A DNA stretch of 28,456 nucleotides from Deltaproteobacteria bacterium (GCA_031257955.1 JAIRNQ010000198.1:1-28456); one strand, 5' to 3'; positions 7,955 through 17,013 are shown, counted from the first letter of the stretch. The notes: generated by a model not told the origin, from the letters alone. Numbers and translations are program-made.

Positions 7955-9115
7955 ATGGATAATCAAGACAACAACCTGAAATCGCTTATGGCCAAAGCCG
8001 ATAAAGGCGATGCCAATGCCCAATTTATCTTGGCTAACATGTACTTCATGGGCGAAAGCTTCCCGGAACCGGGAAAAAAGCTCAAAATGGACAACGAAAA
8101 GGCCCGTTATTGGTTTGAGAAAGCGGCCGAACAAGGCCTACCCGAAGCCAGGCTCTGGTTGTCCCTTTGGTATATGGATTCTCCGGCGCCAACGGATAAA
8201 GTCGAAAGTGAAGAGTCGTCCGACGCGGCTGACTCTCACGAACGGGATGTTCTTAAGGACTTTCGTTTGTCCAGCATTAAAAACCCTAAAGACAGAAAAA
8301 AGACCTTATTTTTACTGCATAAGGCCATCAAAATTAAAAACCCCGAAGCCCAGTTACACATTGGTATGAACTACCTTAAAGGCAACCAAATACCCCGGGA
8401 CCCGGAAAAGGCTGAGTACTGGTGCAGAGAGTCCGCCAAAAGCGGTTTCTTTGATGCCCAAGCAATACTGGCCAGGGCTTATCAGATCGGCGATTTCGGG
8501 AAAGTTAACCTGCCCGAATCCGCCATTTGGTATGAAAAGGTGGCCAAAAAACACTTCCCGCCGGCCCAGTATGAAATGGCCGTTATATACAAAAAAGGCC
8601 GGGGAAGGCCAAAAGACTTGGAAAAGGCCGCCCACTGGTACCTTATGGCCGCCGAGGAAGGTCATAGACGCTCCCAATTCGATTTGGCCGTACTGTACAA
8701 ACACGGTAAGGGCGTCCCCAAGAATCTGTACAAAGCGGCCAATTGGATGGAAAAAGCCGCTAGCGCCGGCTACACCAGGGCCCTATACCACTTGGCATCA
8801 ATGTATTATTTTGGGACGGGAGTCCGTCAAAACCGGGTAAAGTCCCTAGAGCTTTGTACCAAGGCCGCCTATCGCGGACACCCGGAGGCAATGGCAAACG
8901 TGGCCTTGCACTCCCACTTTGGCCACGGGGGACCTAAAAATGACCTTTTAGCCCTTTCCTTCCTCGTCAACGCGGCGGATTTCGGCCACAAAGGGGCCAA
9001 AAAATGCGTTGACGAACGCGTAATAGACATTCGCAAGTTTCCGGAAAAACTGCCGAAATACTTGACCTTTTACAAAAAGGCCCTTGGCCGTCCCGATTAC
9101 AAACGCAAATCCTAA
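7955..9115 (+). CDS. Sel1-like (TPR-type) repeat protein
   Basis: The product is a 386-residue solenoid of about eight Sel1-like repeats. They are visible as A-Q/E-x-x-L-A-x-x-Y-x-x-G...A-x-x-W-x-x-K-A-A-x-x-G blocks: NAQFILANMYFMG, EAQLHIGMNYLKG, PAQYEMAVIYKKG, RSQFDLAVLYKHG, RALYHLASMYYFG and EAMANVALHSHFG. Such proteins are protein-interaction scaffolds. A Lys/Asp-rich linker near residues 70-115 interrupts repeats 2 and 3. ATG 7955 has AAAGGA 6 bases upstream and is chosen over an upstream in-frame ATG at 7790 that lies inside the 28-bp repeat. No signal peptide is seen, so it is probably cytoplasmic. Base composition is more AT-rich than its neighbours, and it has no functional partner nearby. 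Confidence 0.88.
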   Translation: MDNQDNNLKSLMAKADKGDANAQFILANMYFMGESFPEPGKKLKMDNEKARYWFEKAAEQGLPEARLWLSLWYMDSPAPTDKVESEESSDAADSHERDVLKDFRLSSIKNPKDRKKTLFLLHKAIKIKNPEAQLHIGMNYLKGNQIPRDPEKAEYWCRESAKSGFFDAQAILARAYQIGDFGKVNLPESAIWYEKVAKKHFPPAQYEMAVIYKKGRGRPKDLEKAAHWYLMAAEEGHRRSQFDLAVLYKHGKGVPKNLYKAANWMEKAASAGYTRALYHLASMYYFGTGVRQNRVKSLELCTKAAYRGHPEAMANVALHSHFGHGGPKNDLLALSFLVNAADFGHKGAKKCVDERVIDIRKFPEKLPKYLTFYKKALGRPDYKRKS

Positions 9116-9242
9116 GCCAGCCCCCACTGGTCGCGTTCCCGGACCGACAAGCCTTTCGGGCCCGGGCCCAAAAGTCTTGGGCCTTCCGGAGACGGAGGGC
9201 GGCCAAAGGCCAGGACAATGACCAATAATCCATCGGTCCCTT

Positions 9243-9270
9243 GATAGGCCAATCCAATGATTGGCCTATC
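9243..9270 (+). terminator. perfect 11-bp inverted repeat after the Sel1 gene
   Basis: GATAGGCCAAT (9243-9253) and ATTGGCCTATC (9260-9270) flank a 6-base loop. No U-run follows at once, so it may be a weak or factor-assisted terminator or a protein site. The rest of the 255-base gap to proA holds no gene. Confidence 0.4.
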
Positions 9271-9370
9271 GGCGGACTATTTGATTTATAGAGCCATCGC
9301 TTTATTATTGACGCCCGACCTGCCCTTTATTGGCCGCCGCCGCCCTTAAGGCGCGTCGCCAAGTGAACCC

Positions 9371-10630
9371 ATGAACCAAGATTTTTCCGTTTTACGCCAA
9401 ACCATGCTAAAGGCCAAGGCGGCGTCCAAGGCCCTGGCCGGATCGAGCGGGCAAGCCAGAAACGATTTTCTGGGCGCCTTGGCCGGGCTCATCGAAGCCA
9501 GTTTGCCGGCCTTGGTTTTAGCCAACCAAAGCGACGTCGGCCATGCCCGGGCCAACGGGGCCAGCCCGGCCACCTTGGATCGACTGGCCCTGGACGAGAA
9601 ACGCTTGCGGGGCTTAAGCCAGGGCCTATTGGCCTGCCAAGCCTTGCCCGACCCTTTGGGAAAAACCGAGGATCTGGCCACCTTGCCGGACGGCCTTACC
9701 GTTGGCCGCCGCCGTATCCCCCTGGGCCTTATCGCCTTTATCTGCGAGGCCCGTCCCGGGGCGGTGATAGAAGCGGCGGCCATGGCCGTCAAAAGCGGCA
9801 ACGCCCTCTTGGCCAAACCCGGACGCGAATCTCTGGAAACGTCTGGACTATTTGGGGGATTAATCGCCAAAGCCTTGGCCCAAGCCAACCTCCCGCCGGA
9901 GGCGGTGGCGGTGAGGCCCGATCTCGGGCCCGAGGAGCTTAAATTCGCCATGTCCCGGGAAGAAATCCTGGATCTAGTCATTCCCAGGGGCGGAGAGGGT
10001 CTCATCCGCTTCGTGGCCGATAACAGCAAAGTCCCGGTCCTAAAGCATTATAAAGGGGTAAACCACCTATACGTGGACAATCTGGCCGATCTGGACATGG
10101 CCGTCGGGCTAACCGTGAACGGCAAGTGTAACCGCCCGTCAACCTGTAACGCTTTGGAGTGTTTGCTCATCCATCAAGACCGGCTTTTCGATTTTTTGCC
10201 GGCGGTGGCCAAGGCCCTCATCGACAACGGCGTCAAGGTTTACGCCTGCCCCAGGGCCAGGGCCGCGGTGGCCGGACTGGAAGAGGCCAAGGACGAACAC
10301 TACGGCCGGGAATTTTTGGATCTGGAACTGGCCATGAAGATCGTCGATAGCCTGGACGAGGCTTTGGCCCATATCGAAAAATACGGCTCCAATCACACCG
10401 TGGCCATCTGCACGGAGGGTTGGGCCGTGGCCGAGGCCTTTCTGGATCGGGTTGACGCCTCGTGCGTTCTGGTTAACGCCTCGACCCGGCTTAACGACGG
10501 CGGCTGCCTGGGCCTGGGGGCGGAGATTGGCATAAGCACCTCAAAAATCCACGCCTACGGCCCCATGGGCCTTAGGGAGCTGACCACGACCAAGTTCGTG
10601 GTGGTGGGACGGGGGCATGGGCGCCGGTGA
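9371..10630 (+). CDS. proA: gamma-glutamyl phosphate reductase
   Basis: ProA reduces gamma-glutamyl phosphate to glutamate-5-semialdehyde with NADPH, the second step of proline synthesis. The 419-residue product is the usual length. The family signatures are all present: LGLIAFICEARPG, AMAVKSGNALL, the catalytic cysteine C259 in RPSTCNALE, and LNDGGCLGLGAEIGIS near the C-terminus. Residues around it differ a little from common sequences (NGKCNRPS where NAKTQRPS is usual). proB is not in the window. The last codons overlap the start of the downstream exporter gene by 4 bases, suggesting translational coupling. Confidence 0.95.
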   Translation: MNQDFSVLRQTMLKAKAASKALAGSSGQARNDFLGALAGLIEASLPALVLANQSDVGHARANGASPATLDRLALDEKRLRGLSQGLLACQALPDPLGKTEDLATLPDGLTVGRRRIPLGLIAFICEARPGAVIEAAAMAVKSGNALLAKPGRESLETSGLFGGLIAKALAQANLPPEAVAVRPDLGPEELKFAMSREEILDLVIPRGGEGLIRFVADNSKVPVLKHYKGVNHLYVDNLADLDMAVGLTVNGKCNRPSTCNALECLLIHQDRLFDFLPAVAKALIDNGVKVYACPRARAAVAGLEEAKDEHYGREFLDLELAMKIVDSLDEALAHIEKYGSNHTVAICTEGWAVAEAFLDRVDASCVLVNASTRLNDGGCLGLGAEIGISTSKIHAYGPMGLRELTTTKFVVVGRGHGRR

Positions 10631-11544
10631 CCGATCCCCTGACCAACCCGAAACAAATATCGACCAGGTTAGCCAACGGCTTACTGTTGGGCGCCGCCGC
10701 CCTTTGGGGCCTTACCTTCACCGCGGGGAAGGTCGCCTCCCTCCAGGCCAGTCCCCTCAACGCCACTCTGTGGCGTTTCGTTTTGGCCGGGCTGATTTTG
10801 GTGCCCATGGCCGTAAAGGCCGCGGCCGGAAAGCCCTACTTTGGGCTGACGCTGGCCTCGCTGCCCTCCCTGGCCCTCTCGGGCCTGACCGGGCTGGTCC
10901 TTTATAACTTTTTTTTTATCAAGGCCCTCCGGCTCATCCCGGCCAGCCGGGGCTCGGTCATCGTCTGCGGTTCGCCGGCCTTGATTTACCTGGGCTCGGT
11001 CATTTTTTTTGGTGAAAAGCTAAAAACCGTCCGGGTCGTCGGTATAGCCCTGTCGCTGCTCGGGACGGCCTGGGCGGTCAGTTCCGGGCGCCCCTTTGAT
11101 CTTTGGTCCACCGGGCCAAGCCGGGGCGATCTGATCATGCTGCTGTGCCCGCTAAGCTGGACGGTCTATTCACTTTTGGCCAAACTGGTCCTGAAAAGAA
11201 ACGATCCCTTGTCCGCCAACGCTTGGTCGGTGGTGGCCGCCGTGGCCATGATGTTCGTTTTGGTGCCCGTCTCCGGCGAACCGCTGGGCGAGGTGGCCAC
11301 CTACGGTCCGATAACCTGGCTGTGCCTAGTTTTTTTGGGCCTGGGCGGAACGGCCTTGGGCTTCACTTTCTTCTATCAAGGCATCGTCGCCCTGGGACCC
11401 CACAAGGCCGCGGCCTTCATAAACCTCGTCCCGATTTTCGGCATTTTTTACGGCTGGTTGCTTCTGAAGGAAACGCCGGGCTTGAGCCTTTTCGTGGGCC
11501 TGGCCATGATCCTCGCCGGCATCCGCCTAATCCAAAAATACTGA
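10627..11544 (+). CDS. EamA/DMT-family transporter
   Basis: This 305-residue membrane protein has about ten hydrophobic segments arranged as two EamA halves. The first half starts LLLGAAALWGLTFTAGK and ends LGTAWAVSSG. The second starts GDLIMLLCPLSWTVYSLLAK and ends GLAMILAGIRLIQKY. The WG(L/A)xFxxxK and WxxYxxxxK motifs are typical of the drug/metabolite transporter superfamily, often exporters of amino acids or metabolites. The GTG start at 10627 overlaps the proA stop (GTGA), so expression is likely coupled to proA. A link to proline or glutamate export is possible but unproven. Confidence 0.88.
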   Translation: MTDPLTNPKQISTRLANGLLLGAAALWGLTFTAGKVASLQASPLNATLWRFVLAGLILVPMAVKAAAGKPYFGLTLASLPSLALSGLTGLVLYNFFFIKALRLIPASRGSVIVCGSPALIYLGSVIFFGEKLKTVRVVGIALSLLGTAWAVSSGRPFDLWSTGPSRGDLIMLLCPLSWTVYSLLAKLVLKRNDPLSANAWSVVAAVAMMFVLVPVSGEPLGEVATYGPITWLCLVFLGLGGTALGFTFFYQGIVALGPHKAAAFINLVPIFGIFYGWLLLKETPGLSLFVGLAMILAGIRLIQKY

Positions 11545-11641
11545 CCCCGACCCATCGGGCCCTTCGCCCGAAAGGCCGGGCCAAGCGGCCGCCGTCCCGA
11601 CGGGAGGAATCGTTTTAGACAGGTTCGGGCTTGGGTATAGT

Positions 11642-11689
11642 TTTTACGTCTTTAGGCTTTTACGTCTTTAAGTTTTTACGTCTTTAGGC
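11642..11689. repeat. 16-bp tandem repeat, three copies, upstream of tgt
   Basis: Units TTTTACGTCTTTAGGC, TTTTACGTCTTTAAGT and TTTTACGTCTTTAGGC adjoin at 11642, 11658 and 11674, ending 24 bases before the tgt start. The T-rich units sit where the leader or promoter of tgt should be. Confidence 0.95.
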
Positions 11690-11713
11690 TTTTGGGGCTA
11701 ATCCTTTCTTGAT

Positions 11714-12838
11714 ATGGCAAATTTTTTCTCTATAGAGTCCTCGGACCCCACCTGCCAGGCCAGAGCCGGCCTCATCTCCACCGCCCATGGGGACGTCCCC
11801 ACACCCATATTCATGCCGGTCGGGACCAGGGGCACGATCAAGGCGGTGGCCCCCGACGATCTGGAAAAGATAGGGGCCAAAATCGTTCTGGCCAACACTT
11901 ACCACCTCTCGCTTAGGCCCGGTCCGGATCTTATCTCCCGTTTCGGCGGTCTCCACGCCTTTATGGCCTGGCCGGGGCCGATCTTAACCGACAGCGGCGG
12001 CTACCAAGTCTTTTCTTTGGCCGGCCTCAGGAAAATCACCCCGGAGGGGGTCACTTTCAGATCCACTTACGACGGGGCCAAGGTCTTCATGAGCCCGGAA
12101 AGCGCCGTCGGGGCCCAGCTGGCCTTCGGCGTCGACATACTTATGTGTCTGGACGAATGCACCCCCTACCCGGCCAGCCGGGAGGAAGCCGAAAAATCGA
12201 TGAACCTGACCCTGCGATGGGCCAAGCGCTGCCGGCTGGCCTGGGAGGCCCACGGCCAGCCGGCGGGGGCCCTGTTTGGGATATCCCAAGGGGGCTTCTA
12301 CCCCGACCTTCGGAAGAAATCCGCCGAGGACATCGCCGCCCTCGATTTGCCCGGCCAAGCCGTGGGCGGTTTGGCCCTGGGCGAGCCGTCGGAAATGACC
12401 CTGGAGGCCATCGAGACGGCCAGAACCGGACTTTCTCCCCACAAACCCATGTACCTCATGGGCATGGGAACCCCCAGGGACATAATCGAGGGCATAAAAC
12501 GCGGGGCCGACATGTTCGATTGCGTCATCCCCACCAGAAACGCCAGAAACGGCCAACTCTTTACCCGCCGCGGAAAAATTAACATCCTAAACGCCCGCCA
12601 CAAAGACGACCAAAACCCCTTGGATGACCTATGTTCCTGTTATTGTTGCCGAAATTTTTCCAGGGCCTACCTTAGGCACCTACACCAAAACAAAGAACCT
12701 TTGTTTTTGCGCCTGGCCAGCCTACACAACCTCCATTATTATCTTGAACTGGTTAGGGGCGCGAGAGAGTCCTTGCTTAAGAATCAGTTTTCATGGTATT
12801 ATAAAGAGTTTTATGAACTTCAGGATAGCGAATCCTGA
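11714..12838 (+). CDS. tgt: queuine/preQ1 tRNA-guanine transglycosylase
   Basis: Tgt exchanges guanine-34 of tRNAs with GUN anticodons (Asp, Asn, His, Tyr) for preQ1 in queuosine synthesis. The 374-residue product carries TDSGGYQVF with catalytic D93, the nucleophile D269 in MFDCVIPTRNARNG, and the zinc motif CSCYCC followed by a histidine downstream. The usual spacing CxCx2C is met by its 1st, 3rd and 6th positions, and one extra cysteine replaces the more common Thr. No clear ribosome site precedes ATG 11714, but the N-terminus aligns with the family. It opens the common tgt-yajC-secD-secF order. Confidence 0.96.
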   Translation: MANFFSIESSDPTCQARAGLISTAHGDVPTPIFMPVGTRGTIKAVAPDDLEKIGAKIVLANTYHLSLRPGPDLISRFGGLHAFMAWPGPILTDSGGYQVFSLAGLRKITPEGVTFRSTYDGAKVFMSPESAVGAQLAFGVDILMCLDECTPYPASREEAEKSMNLTLRWAKRCRLAWEAHGQPAGALFGISQGGFYPDLRKKSAEDIAALDLPGQAVGGLALGEPSEMTLEAIETARTGLSPHKPMYLMGMGTPRDIIEGIKRGADMFDCVIPTRNARNGQLFTRRGKINILNARHKDDQNPLDDLCSCYCCRNFSRAYLRHLHQNKEPLFLRLASLHNLHYYLELVRGARESLLKNQFSWYYKEFYELQDSES

Positions 12839-13044
12839 AGCTTGCCCCTGGCCTTAACGGCTAAGGTCCCCGGCTATCACCAAAATCTTTAAACGACGCA
12901 CCTTTTTTTAAAGCGCCCAAGAAAGCTCTGAATTTATCGGACTTTTTTTATTGGTGCCGTAACTTAAGCCGCCTGTCGTAAGAAAATATTCTCAGCGGCC
13001 ATAAAAAGCCTTCGCCATAACCCCTCTTACGGAGAATGACCACC

Positions 13045-13479
13045 ATGTTGACGTATCTTTTAACCACCGCCGCCCAAGCCTGGGCCATGGCCCCCCAGCA
13101 AACCGCCGACGGTCAGCAGTCCGGCGGGGGCATGCAGCTGTTTATCCTGATGGGCGGCTTTATCTTAATCTTCTACTTTCTTTTGATCCGCCCCCAGAAA
13201 AAACAGCAGCGCGAACGCCAAAACATGCTTGACAACATCAAAAAGGGCGACCGCGTTCAGACCAACGGCGGCCTTTTGGGCGTGATCACCGGCGTGGACG
13301 CCAAGGAGGTGACCCTCAGGATCGCCCCCGAGGTCAGGGTGAAGGTGGCCAGGGTGGCCATAGCCGGGGTGATTAGGGTCACCGCCGACTCCGAATCCAC
13401 GGCCAAAGCCAAGGGCAAGGACGCCGAGGCCGACGACGGCGAGAAGACCGACCTTAGTAAGCCCGGCGACTCCAAGTAA
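13045..13479 (+). CDS. yajC: Sec translocon accessory subunit YajC
   Basis: YajC is a small inner-membrane protein of the SecDF-YajC holotranslocon. The 144-residue product has one transmembrane helix (MQLFILMGGFILIFYFLLI) followed by RPQKKQQRERQ and the cytoplasmic core NIKKGDRVQTNGGLLGVITG, the family hallmark. The C-terminal tail is long, acidic/alanine-lysine-rich and low in complexity. ATG 13045 is preferred over in-frame ATG 13036 because GGAGA at 13031-13035 lies 9 bases from the former and overlaps the latter. About 70 bases of its 3' end are repeated immediately downstream. Confidence 0.94.
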   Translation: MLTYLLTTAAQAWAMAPQQTADGQQSGGGMQLFILMGGFILIFYFLLIRPQKKQQRERQNMLDNIKKGDRVQTNGGLLGVITGVDAKEVTLRIAPEVRVKVARVAIAGVIRVTADSESTAKAKGKDAEADDGEKTDLSKPGDSK

Positions 13480-13581
13480 TCTTTTGGCCTCGCCCCGCCG
13501 ACGCCGAGGCCAACGCCGGCGCTAAGGCCGGCGACCAGACCGACCTTAGCGAGCCTTTCGACTCCAAATATATTTTTGGCC
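13420..13581. repeat. direct duplication of the yajC 3' end
   Basis: The last codons of yajC with the first bases after the stop (13420-13489) recur at 13500-13581, from GACGCCGAGGCC to TTTTGGCC, with substitutions and a 9-base-type insertion. The second copy encodes the same style of tail (TDLSEP, FDSK) but the stop TAA is changed, so it has no role in the present gene. It fills the space between yajC and secD. Confidence 0.8.
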
Positions 13582-13703
13582 GCTCCGGCTTCAACTTCGG
13601 TACTTTTTTTGGCCCCCAGTCCCGCCTTCGGCCGGGACCGAGGCCGCCCGGCTGAAGCGCCAGCCGACATCTCGAAAAATCGCGACTTTCTTGGGCTGTT
13701 TCT

Positions 13704-15308
13704 ATGAACAAAAATCTCATGTGGCGAGGCATAATACTGCTTCTGGTAATTGGGGGCGGGCTTTATTATTTACTGCCCACCCTGTTGGGAGGAGTCCCTT
13801 CCAAGGACGAGCCGGGCTTTTCGATATTGCCATCAAAGGTCATAAACCTGGGCTTGGACCTAAAAGGCGGCATCTACCTAGCCATGGAGGTTGACCTCCA
13901 GGTGGCGGTCAACAACGCCACCCGCCGGACCATGGACGATCTGCGCCGCCGGCTTAACGACGCCAACGTCACCGGCTACCGGTTGGAGAACGAGAACTCC
14001 CCCGAGATCCTGCTGGAACTTAACGATCCGGCCAACCAAGCCGCCGTCACGGAGATCCTCGACCGCTATTACGGAGAGACCCTAAGGGTCGCCTCCCGGG
14101 AAGGGACCAAATCCGTCTTAACCTATACCACCGACGCCTTGGCCGATCTCCGGGACATGACCGCCCGGCAAGCCTTAGAGACCATCCGTAACCGTATCGA
14201 CATGTACGGCGTGGCCGAGCCGGACATTAGGCCCCAGGGCGAGGATCGCATTATCATACAGCTCCCGGGCGTCTCCGATCCCGAGGAAGCCATAGTCCTC
14301 ATAGGCAAAACGGCCATACTGGAATTCAAACTGGTCGACGACGGTACCACCACCCCCGAAGAGGCCATCCGGGTAGGGGCGCCCCCGGGTACCGAGGTCC
14401 TCTACGAACGCTACGTCGACCCGGTCAGTGGAGTCGAGAGCCGGATCCCGCACCTTCTGCGAAAACAGGCCCTGATGACCGGCGACTCGCTGGTCGATTC
14501 CCGGGTGGTGCGCGGCCAGCAGTTTGGGGAACCCCAGGTGACGCTTACCTTTGACAGCCGCGGGGCCAGGGAATTCGACGAGCTGACCTCCCGTTACGTT
14601 GGCCGCAGGCTGGCCATTGTTTTGGACAACCAAGTTTACAGCGCCCCGGTCATAAAAACCCGCATCCCCGACGGCGAGGCCTACATCGATCAAATGACCT
14701 TGGATGAAGCCCGGGTATTGTCCGTCGTCTTAAGGGCCGGCGCCTTGCCCGCCCCGGTATCGGTGCTCGAACAGAGAACCGTTGGCCCTTCCATGGGACA
14801 AGACTCCATAAAACAAGGCTTTACCGCCGGCGTGACGGGGCTGTGCCTGATTTTGGGCTTCATTCTCGTCTACTATCGGCTTTCGGGCGTCGTAGCCGAT
14901 CTGGCCTTACTGGTTAACTTTCCTATCGTTTTGGGGGCCCTGGCCGCCTTCGGGGCCACGCTGACCCTTCCGGGCATATTTGGCCTGGTGCTGACCATGG
15001 CCATGGCCGTCGACGCGAACGTCTTAATCTTCGAGCGCATCCGAGAGGAAACCAGGCTCGGCAAGGGCCCGTCCGGGGCCATCAAGGGCGGATTCGACCG
15101 GGCCTTCTGGACCATCTTCGACTCCAACATCACCACCATCCTGGCCGCCATGGTCCTTTACCAGTTCGGTAGCGGCCCCATCAGGGGCTTCGCCGTGACC
15201 TTGATCATCGGCATACTGTCCTCGATGTTTACCGCCATATTCGCTTCCAGGTGGATCTTCGATTTGGTTCTGTACAATAGGCGAAAAATTAAGAAAATAA
15301 GTATTTAA
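13704..15308 (+). CDS. secD: protein translocase subunit SecD
   Basis: SecD is the RND-type inner-membrane partner of SecF that uses the proton gradient to pull exported proteins through SecYEG. The 534-residue product has a first transmembrane helix (about 8-28), then INLGLDLKGGIYLAMEV (the D1 motif), and the periplasmic P1 region with IRNRIDMYGVAEPDIRPQGEDRIIIQLPGV. The head and the five C-terminal helices follow, including DANVLIFERIREE and GFAVTLIIGILSSMFTAIF. The ribosome site before ATG 13704 is weak. secF follows after 49 bases. Confidence 0.96.
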   Translation: MNKNLMWRGIILLLVIGGGLYYLLPTLLGGVPSKDEPGFSILPSKVINLGLDLKGGIYLAMEVDLQVAVNNATRRTMDDLRRRLNDANVTGYRLENENSPEILLELNDPANQAAVTEILDRYYGETLRVASREGTKSVLTYTTDALADLRDMTARQALETIRNRIDMYGVAEPDIRPQGEDRIIIQLPGVSDPEEAIVLIGKTAILEFKLVDDGTTTPEEAIRVGAPPGTEVLYERYVDPVSGVESRIPHLLRKQALMTGDSLVDSRVVRGQQFGEPQVTLTFDSRGAREFDELTSRYVGRRLAIVLDNQVYSAPVIKTRIPDGEAYIDQMTLDEARVLSVVLRAGALPAPVSVLEQRTVGPSMGQDSIKQGFTAGVTGLCLILGFILVYYRLSGVVADLALLVNFPIVLGALAAFGATLTLPGIFGLVLTMAMAVDANVLIFERIREETRLGKGPSGAIKGGFDRAFWTIFDSNITTILAAMVLYQFGSGPIRGFAVTLIIGILSSMFTAIFASRWIFDLVLYNRRKIKKISI

Positions 15309-15357
15309 GGCTTTATTCTTAACTCCATGGTTTACCCGACAAGGAAGGCGCCCCAAG

Positions 15358-16410
15358 ATGTCCTTTGAACTGATTAAGCCCAATTCCAACGTGAATTTCA
15401 TAGGCAATCGCTACAAGGCCTTTGTCGTTTCGGGCCTATTGATCCTGATCTCGATTGTTTCCATGATCTACCACAAAGGCCTAAACCTCGGGGTCGACTT
15501 CAAGGGCGGCCTACTGTTGCAATTTAGGCTCCAAGAAAATCCTGGGGCCGAGGCCTTGAGGGCCACCTTCGGCGAGGCCAATTTCGCCATCTCCAGCCTC
15601 CAGAATTTCGGCGACACCGGAAACGAGTACCTGGTAAACCTGAGCGACAGTCCCGTGGCCGAGGGGCAATCCTTATCCCAGGCGGCCGTGGCCCTTCTGG
15701 AAAAGACTTACGGCGAAGACAAGGTGGAGATCCGCCGGGAGGAGATGGTCGGGCCCAAGGTTGGCCAGGACCTACGCCAAAAGGCCCTTTACGCCATCTA
15801 TTACAGCATTCTCATAATCATAATCTATATTTCTGGGCGCTTTGAAAAAAAGTGGGGGACCTCGGCCATTTTTGTGGCCATCCTCCTTGGAATCATTTAT
15901 GTGGTAAGCCTTTTCGGAGTTGGGGTGGGCACACTAATCATCGTCGCCCTCATCGTTACTTTGATTACCTGTTACGCGCTTAAATTTTCCTTCGCCCTGG
16001 GCGGCATAATCGCCCTAATGCACGACGTGATTATCACCGCCGGAGTATTCTCCCTCCTCAACAAAGAGATCACCCTCTCCTTCGTGGCCGCCATTCTGAC
16101 CATCATCGGCTACTCCCTCAACGACTCCATCATCGTCTTTGACCGCATCAGGGAGAACACGGCCAAAACCCGCAAGGCCGACCTACCCACCCTGATCAAC
16201 AAAAGCATAAACGAGACCCTCTCCCGGACCATCCTGACTTCGGGGACCACCGTAATGGCCCTCCTGAGCCTCTACTTCCTCGGCGGCCCGGTCAACCGCG
16301 ACTTTGCCCTGGCCCTCCTCATCGGCGTCTCGGTCGGGACCCTCTCCTCCATCTTCCTGGCCGCCCCGATTCTCCTCCTCTGGGAAAAAAAGCGCCCGGC
16401 CAAGATCTAA
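15358..16410 (+). CDS. secF: protein translocase subunit SecF with extra membrane segments
   Basis: SecF partners SecD in the inner membrane. The 350-residue product is longer than the common form of about 310. It has helix 1 (about 20-38), GLNLGVDFKGG (D1), the periplasmic P4 domain, and IIIIYISGRFEKKW, followed by about 40 extra hydrophobic residues (167-209). Normal sequence then resumes with LGGIIALMHDVIITAGVFSLL, YSLNDSIIVFDRIREN and the terminal helices. In ordinary SecF the ISxRFE segment runs straight into the ALxHD segment, so this protein probably has two added helices. I recall such inserts in Desulfovibrio-like SecF, from memory only. AAGGAAGG lies 9 bases before the ATG. Confidence 0.95.
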   Translation: MSFELIKPNSNVNFIGNRYKAFVVSGLLILISIVSMIYHKGLNLGVDFKGGLLLQFRLQENPGAEALRATFGEANFAISSLQNFGDTGNEYLVNLSDSPVAEGQSLSQAAVALLEKTYGEDKVEIRREEMVGPKVGQDLRQKALYAIYYSILIIIIYISGRFEKKWGTSAIFVAILLGIIYVVSLFGVGVGTLIIVALIVTLITCYALKFSFALGGIIALMHDVIITAGVFSLLNKEITLSFVAAILTIIGYSLNDSIIVFDRIRENTAKTRKADLPTLINKSINETLSRTILTSGTTVMALLSLYFLGGPVNRDFALALLIGVSVGTLSSIFLAAPILLLWEKKRPAKI

Positions 16411-16423
16411 TCCTCACCACTCT

Positions 16424-16461
16424 CCCCGCCCAGACGCCCTAACGCCCTGGGCGGGGTTTTT
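16424..16461 (+). terminator. intrinsic terminator of the secDF operon
   Basis: CCCCGCCCAG (16424-16433) pairs perfectly with CTGGGCGGGG (16447-16456) and is followed at once by five T. It lies 14 bases after the secF stop. Confidence 0.93.
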
Positions 16462-16483
16462 ACCCCAACCCCGCCCAACGCCA

Positions 16484-16513
16484 CAGACGCTCCCAGACGC
16501 CCCCAGACGCGTC
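16484..16513. repeat. 10-bp tandem repeat, three copies (CAGACGC core)
   Basis: CAGACGCTCC, CAGACGCCCC and CAGACGCGTC follow each other at 16484, 16494 and 16504. They begin 23 bases after the secDF terminator. Confidence 0.85.
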
Positions 16514-16965
16514 CAGGACGAAGTTTTTCCCCATAGACCCCCCCATCCCTCTTCGCCCCATGCCCCCAGACGCGCCCTGGGCCCGTTTATGGGCAATCCT
16601 GAAGCCAACCAAAACTCCCCCCACCGCCTTTCCCGCCCACAGCCCCCAGACGCCCACCGGCCGGCCGGGGTTTTCTTGGGCCGGACCGGGACCAACATTT
16701 TCTTCCATAAAAACCCACCACAAAACACCCTCTCGCCGCTTTTCCGTTCGCCAGGTCGCCAACGAAGTCCTCCCCCCTCTATGCGAGCCCGAGTGACCGA
16801 AGGGAGGGGCGGCTCGGTTGACCGGCGGGCCATTGGAACCGGGCCACCAGTTATCCGCGAGTGTGGGGGCAGCCAGCCAGGGGACGGGAAATCGCTGGGA
16901 GCAAGTCGAACGACAAGGGCCCGGGTTAAAGGGCTTAGCTTGGCGAGGGTTTGCCAAGTTGAAGG

Positions 16966-17013
16966 CTTGGCTCGGGCTGGCCTTGGCTCGGGCTGGTCTT
17001 GGCTCGGGCTGGT
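16966..17013. repeat. 16-bp tandem repeat, three copies
   Basis: CTTGGCTCGGGCTGGY occurs at 16966, 16982 and 16998 without spacers, with a partial fourth copy beginning at 17014. Only the last base varies. Confidence 0.95.
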
